64,000 bases of DNA from Actinoplanes philippinensis (GTDB lineage: Bacteria; Actinomycetota; Actinomycetes; Mycobacteriales; Micromonosporaceae): positions 248,001 to 312,000 of the forward strand of contig NZ_FONV01000010.1 in assembly GCF_900113015.1 (NCBI RefSeq), given 5' to 3'. The first letter of the stretch is position 1. Each line of letters begins with the position of its first letter. Under the pieces are notes generated by a model that made no database searches, was not told where the DNA came from, and saw nothing but the letters and a program-made list of their open reading frames with translations. Position numbers and translations under genes: made by a program. Shown in pieces: positions 25,076-33,769 of the stretch.

Positions 25076-26574
25076 ACGCCGCCGACGCGTCCGCCGTCAC
25101 CTATGCGAAGCTCCGGGGCACCGATCCGGACCGCTGGCTGTCCACCGCACTGGCGTGGCGCCGCTGGGCAGCTCTGGCCGGCGCCCTCTGCGCCGAGTTC
25201 GGCCCGCTGCCGGCCCGTCTGCGCGACTCCTGGTCGGGTCCGGCGGCCGAGGCCGCCCTGGCCGGGCTCGGCGCGCTGCGCCGCCGCGCGGCGTTCTTCC
25301 GGGTGGTCTGCTGGCGCGTGGATCAGGCGCTCAGCGAGTTCGCCGCGGCCCTCGGCCGGGCCCGCGCGCTCCTCGACCGGGCATGCGCGGCGGCGCGGCG
25401 TTCCGGTCTGGTCATCGACGATTCCGGTACGGTCCACGGCCACCCCGGCACACCGGAGGCGATCAGGTCCGTCACCGGCGATCTGACCACCGCCCTGGCC
25501 CTGGCCGCCGAGGCCGACAGCGCCGCGTCGACCCGGCTCAGCGCCCTGGCCGAGATCCCGCCCGCCCCGGTCCCGGCGTCGTTCCCGCCGTGCACCGCCG
25601 AGCCCGCCGAGGTCCGCCGCTGGTGGGAGCAGTGGTCGCCGGCCGAGCGCACCTGGCTGCTCGTCACGTCCCCGGCCGCGTTCGCCGGCGCCGACGGCAT
25701 CCCGATCGCCGACCGTGACGTCGCGAACCGGCTGCTGCTCGACGACGCCCGTCTCGAGCTGGACCGGATGCGGGCCGCGGGGGTGGATCGCGGCCGTCTC
25801 CGTGACCTGCGTGCGGGGCTGGACCGGCTGACCGCGCGGCTGGAGGAGGAGGGCGGGCCCCGGGCGTACCTGATCGGGCTCGGTCTGGACGGTGAGGGCC
25901 GTGCCGTGGTCGCTCTCGGCGACCCGGACCGCTCCGCCCACGTCCTCACGCACGTGCCCGGCATGACCTCGGATCTGAAGTCGCTGGGCGGTGAGCTGAG
26001 CCGTGCGGAGCGGGTGGCGGTGCGCGCCGGCGAGCTGGGCCCGGCGCAGTCGGCGAGCGCGGTGCTGTGGCTCGACTACGACGCCCCGGATTTCGTGCAC
26101 GCGGCGGCCTCGGACCGGCAGGCCCGGGCCGGCGCGCCGGAGCTGACCCGCTTCCAGGAGGCGTTGCGGGTCACCCACGAGGGCGGCCCGGCGCATCAGA
26201 CGGTGCTGGGGCACAGTTACGGCTCGCTGGTGGTGGGCCGCGCGGCGGCCGCCGGTGACCTGCCGGCCGACAGCGTGGTCTTCGTCGGCTCACCCGGAGT
26301 GGGCGTGGATTCCGCCGCCGAGCTGCGGTTCCCCGCCGACCGGGTGTGGTCGACGACCTCGCTGACCGACCCGATCCAGTACGCCGCGGTGTCGCCGAAG
26401 GATGTCCTCCCGGACGGGCAGCGCCACCTGTGGTTCGGCCGTGACCCGAGTGAGCCGGGTTTCGGCGCCCGTGTCTTCCCCAGCCAGTTCGACGCGGGCC
26501 ACCTCGGCTACTGGGACCGCGGCGGGCCGGCCCTCGACGCCCTCGCCCGGATCACCCTGGGCGAGACGCCGTGA
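25072..26574 (+). CDS. DUF1023 alpha/beta hydrolase with WXG100-like N-terminus
   Basis: A protein of 500 residues. The N-terminal about 160 residues are helical, with DSWSGPAAEAALAGL typical of the WXG100 fold. A central region leads to the DUF1023 hydrolase domain, with the nucleophile elbow GHSYGS near residue 380, FVGSPGVGV, and a terminal His region (DAGHLGYW). Such proteins are frequent in actinobacteria and are often associated with type VII secretion or the cell surface. The substrate is unknown. It is translationally coupled to the small upstream gene. Confidence 0.88.
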   Translation: MNAADASAVTYAKLRGTDPDRWLSTALAWRRWAALAGALCAEFGPLPARLRDSWSGPAAEAALAGLGALRRRAAFFRVVCWRVDQALSEFAAALGRARALLDRACAAARRSGLVIDDSGTVHGHPGTPEAIRSVTGDLTTALALAAEADSAASTRLSALAEIPPAPVPASFPPCTAEPAEVRRWWEQWSPAERTWLLVTSPAAFAGADGIPIADRDVANRLLLDDARLELDRMRAAGVDRGRLRDLRAGLDRLTARLEEEGGPRAYLIGLGLDGEGRAVVALGDPDRSAHVLTHVPGMTSDLKSLGGELSRAERVAVRAGELGPAQSASAVLWLDYDAPDFVHAAASDRQARAGAPELTRFQEALRVTHEGGPAHQTVLGHSYGSLVVGRAAAAGDLPADSVVFVGSPGVGVDSAAELRFPADRVWSTTSLTDPIQYAAVSPKDVLPDGQRHLWFGRDPSEPGFGARVFPSQFDAGHLGYWDRGGPALDALARITLGETP

Positions 26575-26591
26575 GCCGGCTCAGCGGCGCG

Positions 26592-28475
26592 TCACTCGAC
26601 GGTGACCGACTTGGCCAGGTTGCGCGGCTGGTCCACGTCGTACCCGCGGGCCGACGCGATCTCGCAGGCGAGGATCTGCAGCGGCACCGTGGTCATCAGC
26701 GGGGCGAGCAGCGTCGGCGTGTGCGGCACGTAGATCAGATGGTCGGCGAACTGCCGGACGTCCTCGTCGCCCTCCTCGGCGATCACGATGGTGCGGGCGC
26801 CGCGGGCGCGTACCTCCTGGATGTTGGAGACCACCTTGTCGCGCATCACGCCGCGCCCCTGCGGGGACGGCACCACGCAGACCACCGGGGTGCCCTTGTC
26901 GATCAGGGCGATCGGGCCGTGCTTGAGCTCGCCGGCGGCGAAGCCCTCGGCGTGGATGTAGGCGAGCTCCTTGAGCTTGAGCGCGCCCTCCAGCGCCACC
27001 GGGAAGCCGACGTGCCGGCCGATGAAGAGCATCGTCGACGCCGTCTTGAGGTCACGGCCGAGGGCCCGCACCTCCTCCATCCGGCCGAGCAGGTCGCGCA
27101 GGTTGTCCGGGGTGCGACGCAGGCGGGACACCACGGCGGCGACCTCGTCGGCATACATGACGCCGCGGATCTGGGCCAGGTGCAGGCCGATCAGGTAACA
27201 GGCGACGAGCATGGTGAGGAACGCCTTGGTGGAGGCGACGGCGATCTCCGGCCCGCCGTGGGTGTAGAGGACGGCGTCGGACTCGCGCGGGATGGTGGAG
27301 CCGTTGGTGTTGCAGATCGCGAGGACGCGGGCCTTCTGCTCCTTGGCGTGCCGGATCGCCATCAGGGTGTCCATGGTCTCGCCGGACTGGCTGATCGCGA
27401 TCACCAGAGTGGACCGGTCGAGGATCGGGTCGCGGTAGCGGAACTCGCTGGCCAGCTCGACCTCGCACGGGATGCGCACCCAGTGCTCGATGGCGTATTT
27501 GGCGACCATCCCCGCGTGGTAGGCGGTGCCGCAGGCCACGATGAAGACCTTGTCGACGTCACGCAGGTCCTGGTCGGTGAGGCGCACCTCGTCCAGGATG
27601 ATCTCGCCACGCTCGGAGAGCCGGCCCAGCAGGGTCTCCGCGATCGCCTGGGGCTGCTCGGCGATCTCCTTGAGCATGAAGTATTCGTAGCCGCCCTTCT
27701 CGGCGGCCGAGGCGTCCCAGTCGATGTGGAACTCGGTGCCGGTGGCCGGGGTCCCGTCGAAACCGGTGATCTCGATGCCCGCCGGGGTGATCAGGACGAC
27801 CTGGTCCTGGCCCAGCTCGATCGCCTCACGGGTGTGCTCGATGAACGCGGAGACGTCACTGGCCAGGAAGTTCTCCCCGTTGCCGCGGCCGACCACGAGC
27901 GGCGAGTTGCGGCGGGCGGCGACCACCGCGTCGGGCACCTCGACGTCGACGGCGAGCAGGGTGAAGGCGCCTTCGAGCCGGTTGGCCACGCGGCGCATCC
28001 CCTCGGCGAGCAGGGCCGGGCCGTCCTCGGCGCCGGACTCGCGCAGCTTGCGCATCTCGGCGGCGAGCAGGTGGGCCGCGCACTCGGTGTCGGTGTCGCT
28101 GCGGAACTCGACACCGGTCGCTTCGAGCTCGACGCGCAGGCGGGCGAAGTTCTCGATGATGCCGTTGTGGATGACGGCGACGCGGCCGTCGACGGAGACG
28201 TGCGGGTGGGCGTTGCGGTCGGTGGGTCCGCCGTGGGTCGCCCAGCGGGTGTGCCCGATGCCGGTGACGCCGGCCTCGATGCCGTCGCCGGACCGCTCGG
28301 CGAGCGCCTTCTCCAGGTTGGCGAGCTTGCCCGCCTTCTTCTCGGTCTTCACCAGGCCGTTGTCGATGATGGCGACGCCCGCGGAGTCATAACCGCGGTA
28401 CTCCAGGCGGCGGAGCCCGTCGATGACGATGCTCAGCGCTGGACGATTGCCTACGTAACCCACGATCCCACACAT
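26592..28475 (-). CDS. glmS: Glutamine-fructose-6-phosphate aminotransferase (isomerizing)
   Basis: A protein of 627 residues, full length. The N-terminal glutaminase has Cys2 as nucleophile (MCGIVGYVG), then GHTRWATHG and GIIENF. Two SIS domains follow (ACGTAYHAGMVAKY; ISQSGETMDTL), with the C-terminal PRNLAKSVTVE. GlmS makes glucosamine-6-phosphate, the first step to UDP-GlcNAc; GlmM, encoded at 30653-32005, does the next. The ATG is 7 nt after TAGGCT, so a leaderless mRNA is likely. No glmS ribozyme was recognised. Confidence 0.97.
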   Translation of the reverse strand: MCGIVGYVGNRPALSIVIDGLRRLEYRGYDSAGVAIIDNGLVKTEKKAGKLANLEKALAERSGDGIEAGVTGIGHTRWATHGGPTDRNAHPHVSVDGRVAVIHNGIIENFARLRVELEATGVEFRSDTDTECAAHLLAAEMRKLRESGAEDGPALLAEGMRRVANRLEGAFTLLAVDVEVPDAVVAARRNSPLVVGRGNGENFLASDVSAFIEHTREAIELGQDQVVLITPAGIEITGFDGTPATGTEFHIDWDASAAEKGGYEYFMLKEIAEQPQAIAETLLGRLSERGEIILDEVRLTDQDLRDVDKVFIVACGTAYHAGMVAKYAIEHWVRIPCEVELASEFRYRDPILDRSTLVIAISQSGETMDTLMAIRHAKEQKARVLAICNTNGSTIPRESDAVLYTHGGPEIAVASTKAFLTMLVACYLIGLHLAQIRGVMYADEVAAVVSRLRRTPDNLRDLLGRMEEVRALGRDLKTASTMLFIGRHVGFPVALEGALKLKELAYIHAEGFAAGELKHGPIALIDKGTPVVCVVPSPQGRGVMRDKVVSNIQEVRARGARTIVIAEEGDEDVRQFADHLIYVPHTPTLLAPLMTTVPLQILACEIASARGYDVDQPRNLAKSVTVE

Positions 28476-28482
28476 GACGGGC

Positions 28483-28488
28483 AGCCTA
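28483..28488 (-). promoter_or_regulatory. -10 box of putative leaderless glmS promoter
   Basis: TAGGCT on the minus strand, 7 nt before the glmS ATG at 28475. Confidence 0.5.
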
Positions 28489-28656
28489 ACCGACTTTCGC
28501 TCATCCGTCTTGCTCGAGAGGCGCGGTTATGAGCATCGCATGTGATCGGAACCGTAGTCCAACCACGTCGCCGACGCCCCTGCCCGTACGGGTGGTTGAT
28601 CCTCGCCGTGCGGCGCTGGCGTACCGTCGAAAGACGGTGCCCCACCGGGAGGAAAG

Positions 28657-29445
28657 ATGAGCGATCCGAGCGAGCCGCGACAACCGCCCCGGCCGCCCCA
28701 GTTCACCCCACCGCCTGACTACCCCCCGACCGCCCAGTTCCCGCCGGTCGGCCACGACCCGGGTCCGGGCTATGGGCAGCCGCCGCCGTATGACCCGACC
28801 ACCGGCTACGCGCCGCCCCCGCCACCACCGCCCTACGACGCGGGCGCCGGTTACCCGCCGCAGCCCGGCTACGGTCCGGCGCCGCTGCCACCCAAGCGCA
28901 GCAAGACACCGCTGATCGCCCTGGTCCTCGCCATCACGCTGCTGCTCTGCGGTGGTGTGGTGACCGCCTCGGTGATCCTGGTCAACCGTACGGTCGACAA
29001 GGTCAACGAGGTCACCGACGACGCCAAGAAGGCGGCCGAGCCGATCACCGATCCCACCTTCCCCGACCTGCTGCCCTCCGGGCGGCCGGACTTCCCGGGC
29101 CTGCCGACCGAGTTCCCCGACCTGCCCGCGCTGCCGACCGGCATCCCCGGCATCGGCGAGGGCAAGGAGATCAGCGTGACCTACGAGGTCACCGGCGACG
29201 GCCCGGCCGAGATCCTCTACGTGGAGAAGCTGGACGGCGTTCCCAAGCGGGTCGGCAACGCCAAGCTGCCGTGGAAGGTGACGACCACGATGAAGGGCCC
29301 GTCGGTGCTCTCGGTCATCGCCGTGCGCACCGGTGTCGACTCGGGCTCGATCAGCTGCACGGCCACCGTCGACGGCAAGCAGGTCGCCACGCACACCGCC
29401 GACGGCGCCCTGGCGACGGCCAACTGCTACGAGCTCGTTTACTGA
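28657..29445 (+). CDS. MmpS-like membrane protein with proline-rich N-terminus
   Basis: A protein of 262 residues. The first about 85 are Pro/Tyr/Gly-rich and probably disordered in the cytoplasm. One membrane segment follows (LIALVLAITLLLCGGVVTASVILV). The extracellular C-terminal domain (ISVTYEVTGDGPAEILYVE to CTATVDGKQVAT) resembles the MmpS/transport-accessory fold with two Cys. Its ligand is unknown. GGGAGG precedes the ATG. A short hairpin (ACCGTC-GAAA-GACGGT, 28623-28638) lies just upstream. It is divergent from glmS. Confidence 0.8.
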   Translation: MSDPSEPRQPPRPPQFTPPPDYPPTAQFPPVGHDPGPGYGQPPPYDPTTGYAPPPPPPPYDAGAGYPPQPGYGPAPLPPKRSKTPLIALVLAITLLLCGGVVTASVILVNRTVDKVNEVTDDAKKAAEPITDPTFPDLLPSGRPDFPGLPTEFPDLPALPTGIPGIGEGKEISVTYEVTGDGPAEILYVEKLDGVPKRVGNAKLPWKVTTTMKGPSVLSVIAVRTGVDSGSISCTATVDGKQVATHTADGALATANCYELVY

Positions 29446-29466
29446 TCAGGGCAGACAGGGAGCACG

Positions 29467-30648
29467 GTGACCACCTCGACCCCGGCGGATCCGCTCGTCG
29501 CACGGATGCGCCCGTTCGGCACGACCATCTTCACCGAGATGTCGGCGCTCGCGGCCCGGACCGGGGCGGTCAACCTCGGTCAGGGCTTCCCGGACACCGA
29601 CGGCCCGCCGGAGATGCTCGCCGCGGCCGCCGAGGCGCTGGCCACCGGCGCCAATCAGTATCCTCCGCTGGCCGGCATCCCCGCTCTGCGGCAGGCGATC
29701 GCCGCGCACGAGCAGCGGTTCTGGGGCCTGGAGCGGGATCCGGAGGGCGAGGTCGCGGTCACCGCCGGGGCCACCGAGGCGATCGCGGCGGCGATCCTGG
29801 CGCTCTGCGAGCCGGGTGACGAGGTGGTGTGCTTCGAGCCGTACTACGACTCGTACGCGGCCTCCATCACGCTGGCCGGAGCGGTCCGCCGACCGGTCAC
29901 GCTGCGGCCCGGGGCGTCCGGGCGGTATGAGTTCGACCCGGACGAGCTGCGGGCGGCGTTCGGCGGGCGGACCCGTCTGGTGCTGCTGAACTCGCCGCAC
30001 AACCCGACCGGCAAGGTCTTCACGCCGGCCGAGCTGGAGCTGATCGCCGGTTTGTGCCGGGAGTTCGACGTGTTCGCCGTCACCGACGAGGTGTATGAGC
30101 ATCTGGTCTTCCCGGACGCCACGTCGCCGCACGTGCCGCTGGCCTCGCTGCCCGGCATGCGGGACCGTACGCTGCGGATCTCCTCGGCGGGGAAGACCTT
30201 CTCCTGCACCGGCTGGAAGGTCGGCTGGGCCACCGGCCCGGCCCGGCTGGTCTCGGCGATGCTGCGCGTCAAGCAGTTCCTGACGTTCGTCAACGCGTCG
30301 CCGCTGCAGCCCGCCGTGGCGGTGGCGCTGGGCCTGCCCGACTCCTACTTCACCGGTTTCACCGCGGGACTGCGTGACCGCCGGGATCGTCTGGTCGCCG
30401 GGCTGACCGACGCGGGCCTGGCCGTCCTGCCGTCGGAGGGCACCTATTTCGTGACCGCCGACATCCGGCCGCTGGGCGGGACGGACGGCGTCGAGTTCTG
30501 CCGTGAGCTGCCCGCCCGCTCCGGCGTGGTGGCGGTGCCGACCCAGGTCTTCTACGACCATCAGGACGCGGGCCGGCACCTCATCCGCTTCGCCTTCTGC
30601 AAACGCCCCGAGGTGATCGACGAGGCGGTCCGCAGACTGAAGGGTTGA
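29467..30648 (+). CDS. PLP-dependent aminotransferase, class I/II
   Basis: A protein of 393 residues of the fold-type I family. It has INL-type NLGQGFPDTDGP, NQYPPLAGIPALRQAIA, NSPHNPTGKVF and the PLP lysine in SSAGKTFSCTGWKVGW. The pattern resembles kynurenine/methionine aminotransferases and DapC (N-succinyl-diaminopimelate aminotransferase); the substrate cannot be fixed from sequence alone. The start is GTG 29467 with AGGGAG upstream. It is convergent with glmM, which ends 4 bp away. Confidence 0.9.
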   Translation: MTTSTPADPLVARMRPFGTTIFTEMSALAARTGAVNLGQGFPDTDGPPEMLAAAAEALATGANQYPPLAGIPALRQAIAAHEQRFWGLERDPEGEVAVTAGATEAIAAAILALCEPGDEVVCFEPYYDSYAASITLAGAVRRPVTLRPGASGRYEFDPDELRAAFGGRTRLVLLNSPHNPTGKVFTPAELELIAGLCREFDVFAVTDEVYEHLVFPDATSPHVPLASLPGMRDRTLRISSAGKTFSCTGWKVGWATGPARLVSAMLRVKQFLTFVNASPLQPAVAVALGLPDSYFTGFTAGLRDRRDRLVAGLTDAGLAVLPSEGTYFVTADIRPLGGTDGVEFCRELPARSGVVAVPTQVFYDHQDAGRHLIRFAFCKRPEVIDEAVRRLKG

Positions 30649-30652
30649 CCTG

Positions 30653-32005
30653 CTAGGCGGGGCTGGCGGACCGGACCTCGTCGGCGATCCGCTCGGCGAC
30701 GGCCCGGGCCTGCTCCTCGGTGGCGGCCTCGACCATCACCCGGACCAGCGGCTCGGTGCCCGAGGGCCGCAGCAGCACCCGGCCGGTCTCGCCCAGCTCG
30801 TTCTCGGCGAGCGCGACGGCGGCCTGCACGGTCGGGGCGGAGGCGCCCGCGTCCCGGTTGCCGACCCGCACGTTGATCAGCACCTGTGGCAGCTTGTGCA
30901 CGACGGCGGCCAGGTCGGCCAGCGACTTGCCGGACGCGGCGAGCTGGGCCATCAGGTGCAGGCCGGTGAGCACGCCGTCGCCGGTGGTGGCGAAGGCCGG
31001 CATCACGATGTGGCCGCTCTGCTCGCCGCCGAGGGCGTAACCGCCGTTCTGCAGCTCCTCCAGCACATACCGGTCGCCGACCTTGGTCTCCAGGAGCCGG
31101 ATGCCGGACTGCTTCATGGCGATCCGCAGGCCGAGGTTGCTCATCACGGTGGCGACGAGGGTGTCGTCGGTGAGGGTGCCGGCGTCGCGCATGGCCAGGG
31201 CCAGGATCGCCATGATCTGGTCGCCGTCGACGACCTCCCCCGACGCGGTGACGACCAGGCAGCGGTCGGCGTCGCCGTCGTGGGCGATGCCGAGGTCGGC
31301 GCCCTCCCGGAGGACCGCCTCACGGACCGACTCCAGGTGGGTGGAGCCGCAGTCCAGGTTGATGTTGAGACCGTCGGGCTCGGCGTGGATGGCGATGACC
31401 TCGGCGCCGGCCTCCCGGTACGCCACCGGCCCGACCTCGCTGGCCGCCCCGTTGGCGCAGTCGACCACGACCTTGAGCCCGTCGAGCCGGTGCGGGATCG
31501 ACTCGACCAGGTGCTTGATGTAGTACTCGGCGCCGTCGAGCAGGTCGTTGACCCGGCCGATCCCGGCGCCGGTGGGGCGGCCGACCAGCCCGTGGCCGTC
31601 CTCGACCGCCTTCTCGATGCGCTCCTCCAGCTCGTCCGGCAGCTTGGTGCCACCGGCCGCGAAGAGTTTGATCCCGTTGTCCGGCATCGGGTTGTGCGAG
31701 GCGGAGATCATCACACCGAGGTCGGCGTTGGTCTGCCCGACCAGATAGGCGACGGCCGGTGTGGGGAGCACTCCGACCCGGACCACGTTGGCTCCGGCGC
31801 TGGCCAGCCCCGCGACGACGGCGGCTTCCAGCATCTCGCCGCTGGCTCGGGGGTCACGCCCCACGATGGCCAGCGGTGGGTGGCTGCCGTCCGTCTCCAC
31901 CAGCACCCGTGCGGCCGCCACAGCGACCGAGAGGGCCAGTTCCGGAGTGAGCAGATCGCCGTTCGCGAGGCCGCGAACGCCGTCCGTGCCGAAGAGTCGC
32001 CCCAT
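30653..32005 (-). CDS. glmM: Phosphoglucosamine mutase
   Basis: A protein of 450 residues, full length. It begins with GRLFGTDGVRGLAN and has the phosphoserine loop MISASHNPMPDNGIKLF, the metal-binding DGDADRCLVV, a sugar-binding GGEQSGH and the C-terminal RPSGTEPLVRVMVE. GlmM converts glucosamine-6-phosphate to glucosamine-1-phosphate for UDP-GlcNAc and peptidoglycan. AAGGA precedes the ATG. It lies downstream of rplM-rpsI but is separated from them by a strong terminator. Confidence 0.97.
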   Translation of the reverse strand: MGRLFGTDGVRGLANGDLLTPELALSVAVAAARVLVETDGSHPPLAIVGRDPRASGEMLEAAVVAGLASAGANVVRVGVLPTPAVAYLVGQTNADLGVMISASHNPMPDNGIKLFAAGGTKLPDELEERIEKAVEDGHGLVGRPTGAGIGRVNDLLDGAEYYIKHLVESIPHRLDGLKVVVDCANGAASEVGPVAYREAGAEVIAIHAEPDGLNINLDCGSTHLESVREAVLREGADLGIAHDGDADRCLVVTASGEVVDGDQIMAILALAMRDAGTLTDDTLVATVMSNLGLRIAMKQSGIRLLETKVGDRYVLEELQNGGYALGGEQSGHIVMPAFATTGDGVLTGLHLMAQLAASGKSLADLAAVVHKLPQVLINVRVGNRDAGASAPTVQAAVALAENELGETGRVLLRPSGTEPLVRVMVEAATEEQARAVAERIADEVRSASPA

Positions 32006-32106
32006 GGCGGCTTCCTTTCACCGGTGATTGCGACCTCAAGCCTGCATCAGTGTTCGGCTGGTCACGAGTACCGGAACGGCTAGTTGGGGAGGGTGTCGTA
32101 GCAAAC

Positions 32107-32157
32107 ATCGACGGCCGAGCACATCCCTTGAGAAAAGGGGCGTGCTCGGCCGTCGAT
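32107..32157 (-). terminator. Strong terminator after rplM-rpsI
   Basis: A perfect 16-bp stem (ATCGACGGCCGAGCAC paired with GTGCTCGGCCGTCGAT) encloses a 19-nt loop that itself holds CCCTT/AAGGG. The T run after it is weak (GTTTGC). It separates ribosomal transcripts from glmM. Confidence 0.75.
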
Positions 32158-32176
32158 ACGGACCGAGGCGCAAAAA

Positions 32177-32674
32177 TCAGCGCTTCGAGTACTGCGGAGC
32201 CTTACGGGCCTTCTTGAGACCGTACTTCTTGCTCTCCTTGACCCGGGCGTCACGGGTCAGGAAGCCGGCCTTCTTGAGGGCGGGACGGTCGTCCGGGTCG
32301 CTCTCGATGAGGGCACGGGCGATGGCGAGACGCAGGGCGCCGGCCTGGCCGGTGATGCCGCCACCGCGCAGGTTCGCGATCACGTCGAACTGCTCGGTCC
32401 GCTCAGCGGTGACGAGCGGCTCGCGGATGAGCTGCTGGTTGACCTTGCTCGGGAAGTAGTTCTCGAGGTCACGGCCGTTGCAGGTGATCTTGCCGTTGCC
32501 GGGCACGAGGCGCACCCGGACGATGGCCTCCTTGCGGCGGCCGACGGTCTGAATGGGACGTCCACCGGGGCGCGGGGCGCGGACCGGGGCCGGCGCGGCC
32601 GTCTCGACGACGACGACCGTCTCAGCGGGCTCCTCGACGGTCTCGACGACCTCGGGCTCGATGATGTCGGACAT
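32177..32674 (-). CDS. rpsI: 30S ribosomal protein S9
   Basis: A protein of 165 residues. An N-terminal acidic, Val/Pro-rich extension of about 35 residues precedes the S9 core (GRRKEAIVRVRLVPGNGKI, GGGITGQAGALRLAIARAL, and the conserved basic end KKARKAPQYSKR that reaches the decoding centre). Actinobacterial S9 often carries such an extension. ATG 32674 is preferred; a GTG at 32698 would overlap the rplM stop (GTGA) and add eight residues. It is co-transcribed with rplM. Confidence 0.96.
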   Translation of the reverse strand: MSDIIEPEVVETVEEPAETVVVVETAAPAPVRAPRPGGRPIQTVGRRKEAIVRVRLVPGNGKITCNGRDLENYFPSKVNQQLIREPLVTAERTEQFDVIANLRGGGITGQAGALRLAIARALIESDPDDRPALKKAGFLTRDARVKESKKYGLKKARKAPQYSKR

Positions 32675-32694
32675 GCTGCTGCCTTCTCCCGCGC

Positions 32695-33138
32695 TCACTG
32701 CGCGATCTGCTTGATTTCGAACGGCTGGGGCTGCTGAGCGGCGTGCGGGTGCTCAGCGCCCGGGTAGACCTTCAGCTTCTTGATGATCTGCCGCGCGAGC
32801 TTGTTGTGCGGGAGCATGCCCTTGACGGCCAGCTCGATCGCCTTCTCGGGGCGCTTGGTGAGCAGCTCCTCGTAGCCGACCTGCTTCAGACCACCCGGGT
32901 AGCCGGAGTGGCGGTAGGCGACCTTGGTCTGCCGCTTGTTGCCGGTCAGGGCGACCTTGCCGGCGTTGATGATCACAACGAAGTCGCCGGTGTCGACGTG
33001 CGGGGCGAACGTGGGCTTGTGCTTGCCACGCAGCAGGTTCGCGGTGTGGGTAGCCAGGCGGCCCAGAACGACGTCAGAAGCGTCGATAATGTGCCACTGA
33101 CGCTCGATCTCACCCGGCTTCGGGCTGTACGTACGCAC
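32695..33138 (-). CDS. rplM: 50S ribosomal protein L13
   Basis: A protein of 147 residues, the normal length. It starts with VRTYSPKPGEIERQWHIIDA and has VLGRLATHTANLLRGKHKP, the central GDFVVIINA, and PHNKLARQIIKKLKVYPGAEHPH. The start is GTG 33138; longer frames have no family match. It is the first gene of the rplM-rpsI operon, preceded by a promoter-like pair at 33250-33279. Confidence 0.97.
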   Translation of the reverse strand: MRTYSPKPGEIERQWHIIDASDVVLGRLATHTANLLRGKHKPTFAPHVDTGDFVVIINAGKVALTGNKRQTKVAYRHSGYPGGLKQVGYEELLTKRPEKAIELAVKGMLPHNKLARQIIKKLKVYPGAEHPHAAQQPQPFEIKQIAQ

Positions 33139-33769
33139 AGAATTACCTTGTCTCGTCGTCGGTCTGGGGGTGCGCGCTGGTCGCATCGGGTAGACGCGTC
33201 AAGCAACCCCGCAGAGGGACCACTCGCATCAGTCGCACAACAGCAGGCAACAATACCCGGCTGCGCGGCGCGTGGTCAAAACAGGCGGTGTTCGGGGCAC
33301 CGAGCATCCGGCGAAGGTTCTGGTTGCAAACCCTCAGCCCTGGTGGAACTCCAAACGAGCCCAGCATACTCCGAGCGGCGGAGCATGCCCCGGCGGGTCG
33401 TGCCGTACGGGAGCCCGCTCCATCCTGCCTGACTTAGCAGGCTCGAAACAAACGGGACGCTCGTCGGAAATTCCGCCCCGGCACGCTTCAGGCCATGGCC
33501 AACGGTGCGCAGTTCCGGACGACTCGGCCCGGTATTGACCGACGGCGCACCATGGAGAGACCACCGTCAGGCTTGAGGACGGACCTGACGGTGTTCACCG
33601 AGCCGGCTACCCGGTTCGGTGAGGAGGAGTCGCGGCGTGCCCCGGACGGAGGCATGGCGAGGAACGCAAGCGTGACGTGGGAGCGGGTCTACGCTGAGGA
33701 CGGCGGGCTTCGGGCGTGCCCTTCGGTGGACCGTTCGGTCACGCCGCGACTTCTCGACCCGAGGGTCGG
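33139..33769. other. Intergenic region between rplM and the HemD-type regulator
   Basis: No gene is supported here. It contains a likely rplM promoter and otherwise no tRNA, repeat or hairpin that I trust. Short open frames lack family matches and have unusual composition. Confidence 0.6.
33250..33279 (-). promoter_or_regulatory. Putative rplM-rpsI promoter
   Basis: TTGACC (33274-33279), an 18-bp spacer, then TATTGT (33250-33255) on the minus strand. This would give a leader of about 105 nt before rplM. Confidence 0.55.

Noticed and set aside
28476..28656. Possible glmS ribozyme upstream of glmS
   Set aside because: No conserved ribozyme core; the mRNA appears to start almost at the ATG.
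33300..33380. tRNA-like sequence near rplM
   Set aside because: A GGTTGCAAACC stretch recalls a T arm, but no acceptor stem, D arm or anticodon arm can be drawn.
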